Shown: in pieces, positions 36,317-43,490 of the stretch
Layout: every line of letters begins with the position of its first letter
How positions within the stretch are numbered: position 1 is the first letter of the stretch
Source: Gammaproteobacteria bacterium
GTDB lineage: Bacteria; Pseudomonadota; Gammaproteobacteria; Arenicellales; Poriferihabitantaceae
NCBI GenBank assembly: GCA_030590945.1
Contig: JAUVBY010000007.1
Span: 1-43,490, forward strand
Length of the DNA stretch: 43,490 nucleotides
Direction of reading: 5' to 3'
Position numbers and translations under genes: made by a program
The notes under the pieces: generated by a model
What the model saw: the letters and a program-made list of their open reading frames with translations, nothing else
Databases searched by the model: none
What the model was told of the DNA's origin: nothing

Positions 36317-37522
36317 CTAAGTGGGAGAAAAGGTCAACATAATCCGAGTACCTTCGCCTTTTTCACTTTCAATGCTAAACGTAGCACCGATCTGTTTCGC
36401 GCGCTCTTCCATAACTGACAGGCCGATATGCATACCCTCGTGTTCGCGCTCAGGGAGGCTGTCAAAACCAACCCCGTCATCTTCAATCAGCATCATACAC
36501 TGAGTATCGGACAGCTGGCGCATCAGGATCCGCACTGTTTCCGCCTGTGAATGCTTACAAATATTCTTTAGTGATTCCTGAGCTACGCGAATAATGGCCA
36601 CTTCGGTTTCTTCCGGCAGCTGGATTTCCTCACACTGGTTCTGAAAAAAAGCTGGTATACCGGATTCGGTTCTAAAGCGAGCCAGTATTTTTTTCATCCC
36701 GCTGCTCAGATTTCCGATTTCGATTGGCGCTCTGAACTGACCAATTAAACTGCGCAGTTCCTGATGCGCCAGGTCGACCAGTTTTTCCACGGTCTCCATT
36801 TGCGTCCAGACACGAGCTTGCGTTACATCCTGTAGCAAGCCATCCAGTATACGAACCTGAAAACGCAATGAGGCGAGCGTCTGCGCCATAGAGTCATGCA
36901 GCTCATGCGCGAATGCGGTACGTTCAGCCATCCGCCCCAGCATCGTAGAGTCCTGCGCCTGTTCCTGCTTTTCCAGAGCCATGCCCAGGTTCAGCCCGAT
37001 ATTTGACAACAATTCACGCGTACTGGCCGAAAATTCAGCAGCGGGTTTATTCATATATAAATGATACTCACCGTACAATCGGCCCTTTACCGACAGGGGA
37101 ACCACGATACAATTTTTGACAGCTCGCTCGAATTTGCCGCCATCTGACAGACTGGCCAGCAAACTTTCTTCGCCTTCGTTATTGTGTAAATAGGCGTCGG
37201 CGTGCTGTGCACCCGACAGCTCCTTAAACGTCCCAAGATATTGGGAGATAAAATCTCTGGCGTCGTAAGTCTTGTTCAGGCCGGAGGTGATATCGTATAC
37301 CAGCTTCAAGGAGTCGGACTGACGCCGAATGAGCCGTTCTCGATTGCTCAGTTCTTCCTGGCTTTGCCTGGCGAGACTCTGCAACCACTCGGCCAGACGA
37401 TTGATGTCATCCTCTGTTGCAGAAAACTGCGTATCGCTCAGGGTTAGTCGAGCTGAAAAATCCCCCTCACGAAATCGGGATGCCCAGTCGGTAATTTCCT
37501 GCAACGGGTCTTTAAGCGACAT
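36317..37522 (-). CDS. Soluble NarX-like sensor histidine kinase
   Basis: 401 residues from the ATG at 37522 (MSLKDPL); the frame also has a TTG at 37555. The order is a HAMP-like stretch (~5-60), a GAF-like domain (~75-190) with few cysteines, a HisKA_3 box AFAHELHDSMAQTLASLRFQV (phospho-His ~209) and HATPase (ESLKNICKHSQ, EDDGVGFDS, GLSVMEERAKQIG). NarX-type motifs are clear, but the two membrane helices and the nitrate-binding periplasmic domain are absent, so it must sense something in the cytoplasm. It starts ~57 bases after dnaG. Confidence 0.88.
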   Translation of the reverse strand: MSLKDPLQEITDWASRFREGDFSARLTLSDTQFSATEDDINRLAEWLQSLARQSQEELSNRERLIRRQSDSLKLVYDITSGLNKTYDARDFISQYLGTFKELSGAQHADAYLHNNEGEESLLASLSDGGKFERAVKNCIVVPLSVKGRLYGEYHLYMNKPAAEFSASTRELLSNIGLNLGMALEKQEQAQDSTMLGRMAERTAFAHELHDSMAQTLASLRFQVRILDGLLQDVTQARVWTQMETVEKLVDLAHQELRSLIGQFRAPIEIGNLSSGMKKILARFRTESGIPAFFQNQCEEIQLPEETEVAIIRVAQESLKNICKHSQAETVRILMRQLSDTQCMMLIEDDGVGFDSLPEREHEGMHIGLSVMEERAKQIGATFSIESEKGEGTRIMLTFSPT

Positions 37523-37579
37523 ATATTTTATTGCTCTCTCTGGTACTTTAATCAACTTGGGTGATGGCGAATTCGACTC

Positions 37580-39346
37580 TTATAACTGCTTATATTTATA
37601 TACTCTGGCGTTTAATTCGTTTAATTTCTTGCGCTCTTCATCCGTCGTTTTTCGCTGTGTCATACTATTCAGCAGCGTGGTTACCTGTGTTTGCAGTGAC
37701 GCCAGATCGATCCTGGACATTAGATCGCGCAAATGGTCCTGACGTTTATCTTCTTCCAGATCAAACTCCCGGGCAGCAAGGTTTTCCAACACCGAATGCT
37801 GTGCATTATATCGCAGCCTTTCGAGCAGGCGGGCGGTATTAATCCGCGGGTTCACGTTGATCATGCCAATCAACTGATCCAGTAATTCCAACCAGCTATC
37901 CGCGTCGGTGAGCAATTCAAATTCGTTCGCCACTTCAACCAGTTCCGGATATTGCAATAATAGCCTGAGCGAATCGCGCACGTGATGGGAGATCGGCTGT
38001 ATAGCAACGGCATGAGTTGCACGCTCAGGGTTTAACTCCGGTGCCTGTTCTGGTGCCGGGGAGGATGTACTCTGCTCCTGACGCTGGTCCACCCCTACCA
38101 GCTCACTTAAATGCGCATACATCATGGTTTTATAATTGCCCGGTGGCAAGGTCTGCAACAAAGGCCGCGCCAGGCTGGCCAACTTTGCCCGTTGATCCAT
38201 CTGGCTCAGATCCAGTTCACGCGTCAGGCTATTGAACAAAAAGGCGTCCAGCGACAGAGCTTCTTCCAGGCGACTCAAAAAAGCCTGATGGCCTTCCTGA
38301 CGTATCAATGAATCCGGGTCTTCTCCATCGGGCATCAGCAAAAATTTAATCTGCCGTCCATCCTCCATAAACGGCAGGGCAATCTGCATCGCACGCCAGG
38401 CCGCTTTGCGCCCTGCGCGATCACCGTCGAAACAAAACACCACGCCAGGCGCTGCACGAAACAGCCGCTGTAAATGTACAGGCGTGGTAGCAGTACCCAG
38501 GGTTGCGACCGAATTTCGAACTCCGTTTTGCGCCAGACCGACCACATCCATATAACCTTCCACTACCACCGACTCGTCGAGCTTACCCATCTCGCGCCGG
38601 GCTTTGTACAGGCCATATAACTCCGAACCTTTATGAAACAGAGGCGTTTCCGGAGAATTTAAATATTTGGGCTCTCCTTTGCCCATCACGCGCCCGCCAA
38701 AACCAACCAGCTTACCGCGATGATCTTCAATGGGAAACATAACTCGCCCGCGAAAACGATCATAATAACCGCCCTCATCTTTTTTGATAACCAGCCCGGC
38801 TTCTGCCAGCAATGCCAGGCTCTGTGCATCCTTGCCCAGCTCATTGATTAGATTATCCCATCCATCCGGAGCAAAGCCAATGCCGAACTCAACCGCGGTG
38901 GCGCCATCCAGGCCCCGGGCTTTTAAATACTCTACCGCCCGGGGGGCATCGGGGTGTTGCTTGAGTTGTAATTGATACCAGCGGTTTGCAGATGCAACCA
39001 TCTCAAAAAGAGCCGCCTGTTTTTCCCGACTTTTATCATCGGGCCGTGAATCTTTGGGAACCTGCATGCCCGCCTGGGCAGCCAGCACATCCACCGCATC
39101 CAGAAACTCCATGTTGTCATAATTCATCAGGAAACTGATCACCGTGCCATGCGCCCCGCAACCAAAACAATGATAAAACTGCTTCGCCGGACTAACATAA
39201 AACGACGGTGATTTTTCATTATGAAACGGACAGCAAGCCTTAAATTCACTACCCGCTCGCTGTAACGGCACGCGGTGATCGATCAGCTCAGCGATATCGG
39301 ATCGCGAAATGAGCTCATCGATAAATTGTTCAGGAATTCTGGCCAT
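37580..39346 (-). CDS. dnaG: DNA primase
   Basis: 588 residues. N-terminal CHC2 zinc ribbon (CPFHNEKSPSF, HCFGCGAHG), catalytic core (AVEFGIGFAPDGWDNL), Toprim motif VVVEGYMDVVGLAQ and FDGDRAGRKAAWRA, then a helical DnaB-binding C-terminus. Makes RNA primers for replication. Usually followed by rpoD; here a two-component pair follows and neither rpsU nor rpoD is in the window, so the macromolecular-synthesis operon is broken up. Confidence 0.97.
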   Translation of the reverse strand: MARIPEQFIDELISRSDIAELIDHRVPLQRAGSEFKACCPFHNEKSPSFYVSPAKQFYHCFGCGAHGTVISFLMNYDNMEFLDAVDVLAAQAGMQVPKDSRPDDKSREKQAALFEMVASANRWYQLQLKQHPDAPRAVEYLKARGLDGATAVEFGIGFAPDGWDNLINELGKDAQSLALLAEAGLVIKKDEGGYYDRFRGRVMFPIEDHRGKLVGFGGRVMGKGEPKYLNSPETPLFHKGSELYGLYKARREMGKLDESVVVEGYMDVVGLAQNGVRNSVATLGTATTPVHLQRLFRAAPGVVFCFDGDRAGRKAAWRAMQIALPFMEDGRQIKFLLMPDGEDPDSLIRQEGHQAFLSRLEEALSLDAFLFNSLTRELDLSQMDQRAKLASLARPLLQTLPPGNYKTMMYAHLSELVGVDQRQEQSTSSPAPEQAPELNPERATHAVAIQPISHHVRDSLRLLLQYPELVEVANEFELLTDADSWLELLDQLIGMINVNPRINTARLLERLRYNAQHSVLENLAAREFDLEEDKRQDHLRDLMSRIDLASLQTQVTTLLNSMTQRKTTDEERKKLNELNARVYKYKQL

Positions 39347-39410
39347 CCAGCTCTATAGTTAAAAGAAATCTCAACGAGATTATACGCGAGCGGCCCTCAT
39401 GTTATTTATT

Positions 39411-39471
39411 AAACACAGAGGTGACAGAGACTCAATTTCTTTTCTCTGTGCTCTCCGTGACCTCTGTGTTT
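39411..39471. repeat. ACACAGAG-type palindromic intergenic repeat
   Basis: AAACACAGAGGT pairs perfectly with ACCTCTGTGTTT; inside, GACAGAGA and TCTCTGTG also pair. It is the best-preserved copy of the repeat seen at 13469 and, decayed, at 12483. It sits between divergent dnaG and rlmH, so it is not simply a terminator. Confidence 0.75.
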
Positions 39472-39513
39472 AAATATGTGCTCTAAATCATACCTTAAGG
39501 CCCTACTTTCCCT

Positions 39514-39984
39514 ATGCTCAAAATAAAGCTGCTTTCAGTAGGCGATAAATTGCCCGCCTGGGTGAACGAAGGCACGCGTGAATATATCAATCGTATTCGA
39601 GGAAACACCTCTGCGGAGCTAGTCGAAATTCCCGCACAAAAGCGCGGCAAACACGCTGATGTCCCGAGAATTCTGGCACGCGAAAGCGAAGCCATTCTCA
39701 AGCAACATACTCCGGGGGCACGCCTGATTTGCCTCGACCGTCAGGGCAGGGCTTATGATTCACTAACCTTCGCCGATAAAATACGCGATTGGCAACAGCT
39801 CGGACAAAATATCAGCTTTGTCATCGGCGGGCCGGAAGGTCTTGACACAAATCTATTGGCACGCGCTGATGAAACATGGACTTTATCTAAAATGACTTTT
39901 ACCCATCATGTGGCGCGAATTATGCTGGCCGAACAACTATACCGGGCCTGGTCGATTACCGAAGGCCTGCCCTATCATCGCTAA
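39514..39984 (+). CDS. rlmH: 23S rRNA pseudouridine-1915 N3-methyltransferase
   Basis: 156 residues, SPOUT fold. FVIGGPEGLD is the knotted SAM-binding loop and the end LSKMTFTHHVARIMLAEQLYRAWSITEGLPYHR is diagnostic, including the terminal YHR. It modifies helix 69 of the large subunit. First gene of rlmH-maf-rng. Confidence 0.97.
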   Translation: MLKIKLLSVGDKLPAWVNEGTREYINRIRGNTSAELVEIPAQKRGKHADVPRILARESEAILKQHTPGARLICLDRQGRAYDSLTFADKIRDWQQLGQNISFVIGGPEGLDTNLLARADETWTLSKMTFTHHVARIMLAEQLYRAWSITEGLPYHR

Positions 39985-39999
39985 GTTCGTGCATATTTT

Positions 40000-40581
40000 A
40001 TGAAATTATCTATGCCCTTGATTCTCGGATCTGCTTCGCCACGGCGAAAAGAACTGCTGGCACGCCTGGGGGTTGAATTTAGCGTGATGGCCGCGGATAT
40101 TGATGAAACACCGCTGCCCGGTGAACTCCCCGGCTTGATGGCCGACCGCCTTGCTGAGGAAAAAGCTCGGGTCATCAGCGATTCGCTGGACCAATCAGCC
40201 TGGGTGCTTGGCTTTGACACCACGGTTGCGCTGGATAAACGTATCTTTGGAAAACCCATATCTCGACAGGACGCCATTGACACGCTTAAGCTGCTTTCCG
40301 GCAATACGCACCAGGTAATCAGTTCAGTTTGCTTGCTGGGCGCAGGGCAGGCACTCAAGCGTAGTGTTGTTTCACAAGTTCGATTCGGCGCCCTGACAGA
40401 TCAGCAAATCACCGCATATTGTGATACCAATGAGCCCTATGACAAAGCTGGTAGTTACGGCATTCAGGGCGCAGCGGGCGCCTTCGTCGAGCACATTAAC
40501 GGTGATTACAGCGCCATTGTCGGCCTGCCACTTTGGGCTACTTCAGAACTTTTACGCACCGCCGCGCAACTAGACAGGTAA
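40000..40581 (+). CDS. Maf family nucleotide pyrophosphatase
   Basis: 193 residues. LILGSASPRRKELLARLGVEF is the Maf signature; FDTTVALDKRIFGKP and YDKAGSYGIQG are the other conserved blocks. It hydrolyses non-canonical or canonical nucleoside triphosphates; sub-family (YhdE or YceF type) is not certain, although QGAAGAFVEHINGDYSAIVGLPL favours YhdE (dTTPase/UTPase). ATGs at 40000 and 40012 are both possible; the second gives the usual family start. It lies 15 bases after rlmH. Confidence 0.92.
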   Translation: MKLSMPLILGSASPRRKELLARLGVEFSVMAADIDETPLPGELPGLMADRLAEEKARVISDSLDQSAWVLGFDTTVALDKRIFGKPISRQDAIDTLKLLSGNTHQVISSVCLLGAGQALKRSVVSQVRFGALTDQQITAYCDTNEPYDKAGSYGIQGAAGAFVEHINGDYSAIVGLPLWATSELLRTAAQLDR

Positions 40582-40602
40582 AATAAATCCATTCCAATTC
40601 CA

Positions 40603-42126
40603 ATGACAAAAATGAATCAGGCACGAAACGAAGAAATACTCATAAACGTTACCCCCCAGGAGACTCGCGTAGCCATTGTTGAAAATGGGATGCTACAAGA
40701 ATTGCACATCGAGCGCAGCGACGCCAAGGGTATGGTGGGTAACATTTACAAAGGCAAGGTGGTGCGTGTTTTGCCGGGCATGCAAGCCGCGTTTGTCGAA
40801 ATTGGCCTGGAGCGTACTGCTTTTTTGCACGCACACGATGCCAAACCCATGTTAATCATGGGTGACAGGGAAAACGATCGACCCAAGGACCGCCCGGAAG
40901 AAGGCAACAACGAAAAACCCATCAGTGAGCTGGTCAGGGAAGGGCAGGAGATCCTGGTCCAGGTAGTCAACGACCCGCTTGGCAGCAAAGGCGCACGCCT
41001 CACCACCGAGATCTCGATTCCCTCGCGTTATCTTGTTTACCTTCCGCACAGCAAGGTAACGGGGATTTCCCAGCGCATAACCGATGAAACAACCCGTGAG
41101 GGCTTGCGGTCGATTATTGATACCATCAAACAGCAGAAAAATTGCACTGGAGGGTATATCGCCCGCACTTCCGCCGAAACTGCGCAAGTTGGCGAGATAC
41201 AACAGGACATGTTAATTCTGTGCCGGTTGTGGGAAAAAGCTTCCGAAAAAGAAAAAAACTGCCGCGCCCCGGCGTTGGTCTATGAGGATTTGCCTCTGGC
41301 GCTACGCGCATTGCGGGATTTCGTGCGTAGCTCAGTATCAAAAGTTTTGATTGATTCAAGCGAAACTTACGACAGGGTTCGTGCTCTCGCCGGTGACCTT
41401 ACGCCTGACGCGGTGCATATTATTGAGCACTATCCCGGCGAACGACCCATTTTTGATTTGTACTCAGTCGAAGACGAAATTGAGCGCGCCCTGCAGCGAC
41501 GCGTACCGCTTAAATCAGGCGGCCACCTGGTAATCGACCAAACCGAAGCGATGACCACGGTCGATGTGAACACCGGTGGCTTTGTGGGCAAAAAAACTCT
41601 GGAAGAAACGGTTTTTAAAACCAACCTGGAGGCCGCGCGGGCGGTTGCCCGTCAATTGAGGTTGCGTAATCTCGGCGGGATTATCATCATCGATTTTATT
41701 GACATGCAGCTTAAGTCTCACCAGAACCAGGTCCTGGGCGCGCTTGAACGTGGCCTGGCTAAAGACAGCACCAAAAACAATATGACCGAAATGTCGACTC
41801 TGGGCCTCGTCGAAATTACGCGCAAACGCACACGAGAAAGTTTGGGACACCAGCTTACGGAAGACTGCCCGGTATGCGACGGCCGCGGCACGCTGAAAAC
41901 GGCGCACACCATATGCAACGAAATATTCCGCGAAATATTGCGCGAAGCACGCCAGTATGAAGAAGCAAGCACCTATATGGTGATAGCCTCACAGGATGTA
42001 ATTGATCGATTACTGGATGAAGAATCAGCCAACCTGGCGGATCTACAGGAATTTATCGGCGCGGCCATTCAATTGCATGTTGAGGCAACATTTTTTCAGG
42101 AAAATTACGATATTGTTTTGACTTAA
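40603..42126 (+). CDS. rng: Ribonuclease G
   Basis: 507 residues. ILINVTPQETRVAIVENGMLQELHIER opens the protein, with an S1 domain at ~40-130 (GNIYKGKVVRVLPGMQAAFVEIG). The catalytic part has DVNTGGFVGKK and IIIDFIDM (metal-binding Asp), and the Zn-link CPVCDGRG is at ~420. At this length it lacks the long RNase E scaffold tail, so it is RNase G, which matures 16S rRNA 5' ends and decays some mRNAs. maf-rng adjacency is conserved. Confidence 0.95.
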   Translation: MTKMNQARNEEILINVTPQETRVAIVENGMLQELHIERSDAKGMVGNIYKGKVVRVLPGMQAAFVEIGLERTAFLHAHDAKPMLIMGDRENDRPKDRPEEGNNEKPISELVREGQEILVQVVNDPLGSKGARLTTEISIPSRYLVYLPHSKVTGISQRITDETTREGLRSIIDTIKQQKNCTGGYIARTSAETAQVGEIQQDMLILCRLWEKASEKEKNCRAPALVYEDLPLALRALRDFVRSSVSKVLIDSSETYDRVRALAGDLTPDAVHIIEHYPGERPIFDLYSVEDEIERALQRRVPLKSGGHLVIDQTEAMTTVDVNTGGFVGKKTLEETVFKTNLEAARAVARQLRLRNLGGIIIIDFIDMQLKSHQNQVLGALERGLAKDSTKNNMTEMSTLGLVEITRKRTRESLGHQLTEDCPVCDGRGTLKTAHTICNEIFREILREARQYEEASTYMVIASQDVIDRLLDEESANLADLQEFIGAAIQLHVEATFFQENYDIVLT

Positions 42127-42177
42127 CCGGACCCGGGGCTTTAAGGCTTAAAATTCGGGACTGAAGAGCACCCTCAT

Positions 42178-42304
42178 AAACCTCCCCCTTTGAAAAAGGG
42201 GGATAGAGGGAGATTTAGAATGACAGGTAAAATGTTAATAGTGATGCATTTTATCTGGCATGCAAATCTCCCCCAACCCCTCTTTGATAAAGAGGGGAGC
42301 TTTT
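42178..42304. repeat. MITE-like inverted-repeat element after rng
   Basis: Two arms of about 40 bases (42178-42218 and 42262-42304) are imperfect inverted copies. Each arm also folds on itself: CCCCCTTT with AAGGGGG, and CCCCTCTTT with AAAGAGGGG. No coding capacity. Similar AAATCTCCCCC...AACCCCTCTTT sequences are a widespread class of short non-autonomous repeats in bacteria. The right arm is followed by AGCTTTTA and may terminate rng. Confidence 0.7.
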
Positions 42305-42399
42305 ACGACAACCTCTGTTAAAAAAAAGGGGGGTATTTGGCGGCTCAACAGTGTCCTGATATGATTCTGCTTGCTACGGTTGAGTAGGGAAGACCTCCT

Positions 42400-43490
42400 T
42401 TACAGTTGAAAGATTTCCACTTCCGGTTTAAATGCCAACCAGGCGAAGGCGAAATGAATGCCGCTTTGCGTCAGGCTTAAGGATTGGCCTTTGAGTTCGC
42501 CGGATATAGCCTGGCCCAGCAGGTTCCAGCTTGAGCCGGTTTGCTGATCGACAATCTCGCCATTGCGCGTTTCAAAATCCAGCGTTTTCCCGTTTAAATC
42601 ACGCTCAAACGCTGTTACGGCCTGGATAGATCGCGAATCTTTGATCGACCTCGAATCGAGCACCGACAACAGGCCATCGCGGCTAAACAGCACCACCGGC
42701 GTATCGCCCACGCGGTCATTTACCACGCCTGTTTCTTTGAGCTGTGAGAAAGGATAGAGCTTCTCTGCATCGCCTGAGCGAATATGTATAACGCGTTCCA
42801 TCGGCGGCAGACGAGGGTCCAGTTTATCGCGAAACAGGAACGGTGTCTGTCCCACATTATCGTATCCGCGATACGGATTATTACCATAAGGGCGGGAATG
42901 CCCGGTCTTGCGATTGACAATCTTGCCATCGGGACTGGCTTCAGCAAAATCCGCGAAGCTGACCACGCTGGATGGTATTTGAGTTAAGCTAACCCCGGCA
43001 TATTCACCAATAATGCCCATACCGATTATTTGCTGCCACCAGCTTTCGGTTTGCCGGTCGTACATCACCATATCGCTCTTACGCAACAAACCAGTCGTGC
43101 CAAAATCCAGCACCCGGCCATTCAGGCGCCGATCGAACACCACTGAAGAGTTGCACAATGGGCAAAACGTGACGCTGATCGGTATATCGCCAATCTGGTC
43201 GTTGATAATTTCATGATAGATCAATAACTGCAAAGGATAGGCTCGCGCCTCACCGTTAAGTTCAACACGAATCACCGGCTCGCGCGCATCCAGCCATTTC
43301 CCCGCCTGCCCCACACTGTCAAACTCAGGGCTATCAATCGATGGGATGCCATCTTTGGGTGGCCCACCCGACATGATCTCACTAAATTCAATAATGGCGT
43401 TTTCAAAATCAGTTTCCGGCCACTGAGCTTTTAGAAATTCACTGGCGGATACGCTGAAGCTGATTAATAACAGCCCAAAGGCAACGAAGC
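42400..43490 (-). CDS. DUF3179 family secreted protein, N-terminus cut by the window edge
   Basis: The frame is open through the right edge, so the true start is outside. The visible N-terminal part FVAFGLLLISFSVSAS is the end of a signal peptide, so an internal ATG at 43374 is not the start. The mature protein shows SGGPPKDGIPSIDSPEF, ARAYPLQLLIYHEIIND and VTFCPLCNSSVVFDR, the DUF3179 core with its CPLC motif, and GSSWNLLGQAISGELKGQ near the end. Its function is unknown; a CxxC-like pair suggests metal or redox chemistry. Confidence 0.85.
   Translation of the reverse strand, partial: FVAFGLLLISFSVSASEFLKAQWPETDFENAIIEFSEIMSGGPPKDGIPSIDSPEFDSVGQAGKWLDAREPVIRVELNGEARAYPLQLLIYHEIINDQIGDIPISVTFCPLCNSSVVFDRRLNGRVLDFGTTGLLRKSDMVMYDRQTESWWQQIIGMGIIGEYAGVSLTQIPSSVVSFADFAEASPDGKIVNRKTGHSRPYGNNPYRGYDNVGQTPFLFRDKLDPRLPPMERVIHIRSGDAEKLYPFSQLKETGVVNDRVGDTPVVLFSRDGLLSVLDSRSIKDSRSIQAVTAFERDLNGKTLDFETRNGEIVDQQTGSSWNLLGQAISGELKGQSLSLTQSGIHFAFAWLAFKPEVEIFQL

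Noticed and set aside
42400-43374. DUF3179 gene starting at the internal ATG at 43374
   Set aside because: The frame continues upstream through a signal peptide to the window edge, so this ATG is internal.

Overview
The window comes from a Gram-negative gammaproteobacterium. The evidence is a full mla phospholipid-transport operon, a msbA-lpxK-kdsB lipopolysaccharide cluster, rnfH, RNase G, rlmH, maf, a NarX/NarL-type two-component pair and a ThiC/ThiO/ThiS/ThiG/ThiDE operon. Sulfur- and anion-related proteins (an SQR-like flavoprotein, SLC13 and SulP permeases) and a candidate FNR/Anr box suggest a respiratory, possibly marine or sulfur-associated lifestyle. No species name can be supported from the sequence alone. 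Most of the window is chromosomal housekeeping DNA. The short intergenic gaps hold gene debris and repeats.

Layout. 1-9.7 kb is the accessory end: a gene running off the left edge, a VOC protein, an SQR-like flavoprotein, the 3' scrap of an MFS transporter, SLC13 and SulP permeases, a flavin reductase/Nudix-like fusion, PqiA, a LysR regulator, a gabD reduced to its first ~66 codons, an intact gabT and an IS3-type transposase scrap. 9.7-12.4 kb is metK-ahcY, the S-adenosylmethionine cycle, behind a near-perfect palindrome that looks like a SahR-type operator. 12.5-17.5 kb holds a DMT exporter and the convergent mlaFEDCB-rnm operon. 17.7-21 kb holds an FHA-like/transmembrane/trypsin-like protease, a universal stress protein behind a candidate FNR box, an unrecognised protein and a TraR/DksA zinc-finger protein. 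21.2-26.1 kb holds msbA-lpxK-kdsB-rnfH and a nucleotide-sugar epimerase. 26.1-31.8 kb is the thiamine operon thiC-thiO-thiS-thiG-thiDE, controlled by a TPP riboswitch, with a divergent thiamine-pyrophosphokinase-like gene. 32.6-35.3 kb holds a cytoplasmic molybdopterin oxidoreductase overlapping a SCO1-type gene. 35.3-39.3 kb holds dnaG followed by a soluble NarX-like kinase and a NarL-like regulator, ending at tandem terminator hairpins. 39.5-42.1 kb is rlmH-maf-rng, followed by a MITE-like repeat and a DUF3179 gene that runs off the right edge.

I found no CRISPR array, tRNA, rRNA, prophage or complete insertion sequence. No clear-cut new multi-gene system stands out. The best candidates for unusual biology are the FHA-like membrane protease, the flavin reductase with a decayed Nudix domain, the TraR-coupled unknown protein, the molybdoenzyme/SCO pair and the soluble NarX-like kinase downstream of dnaG. 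The intergenic DNA carries two repeat families, several hairpins and three gene remnants (MFS, gabD, IS3) that record past deletions.
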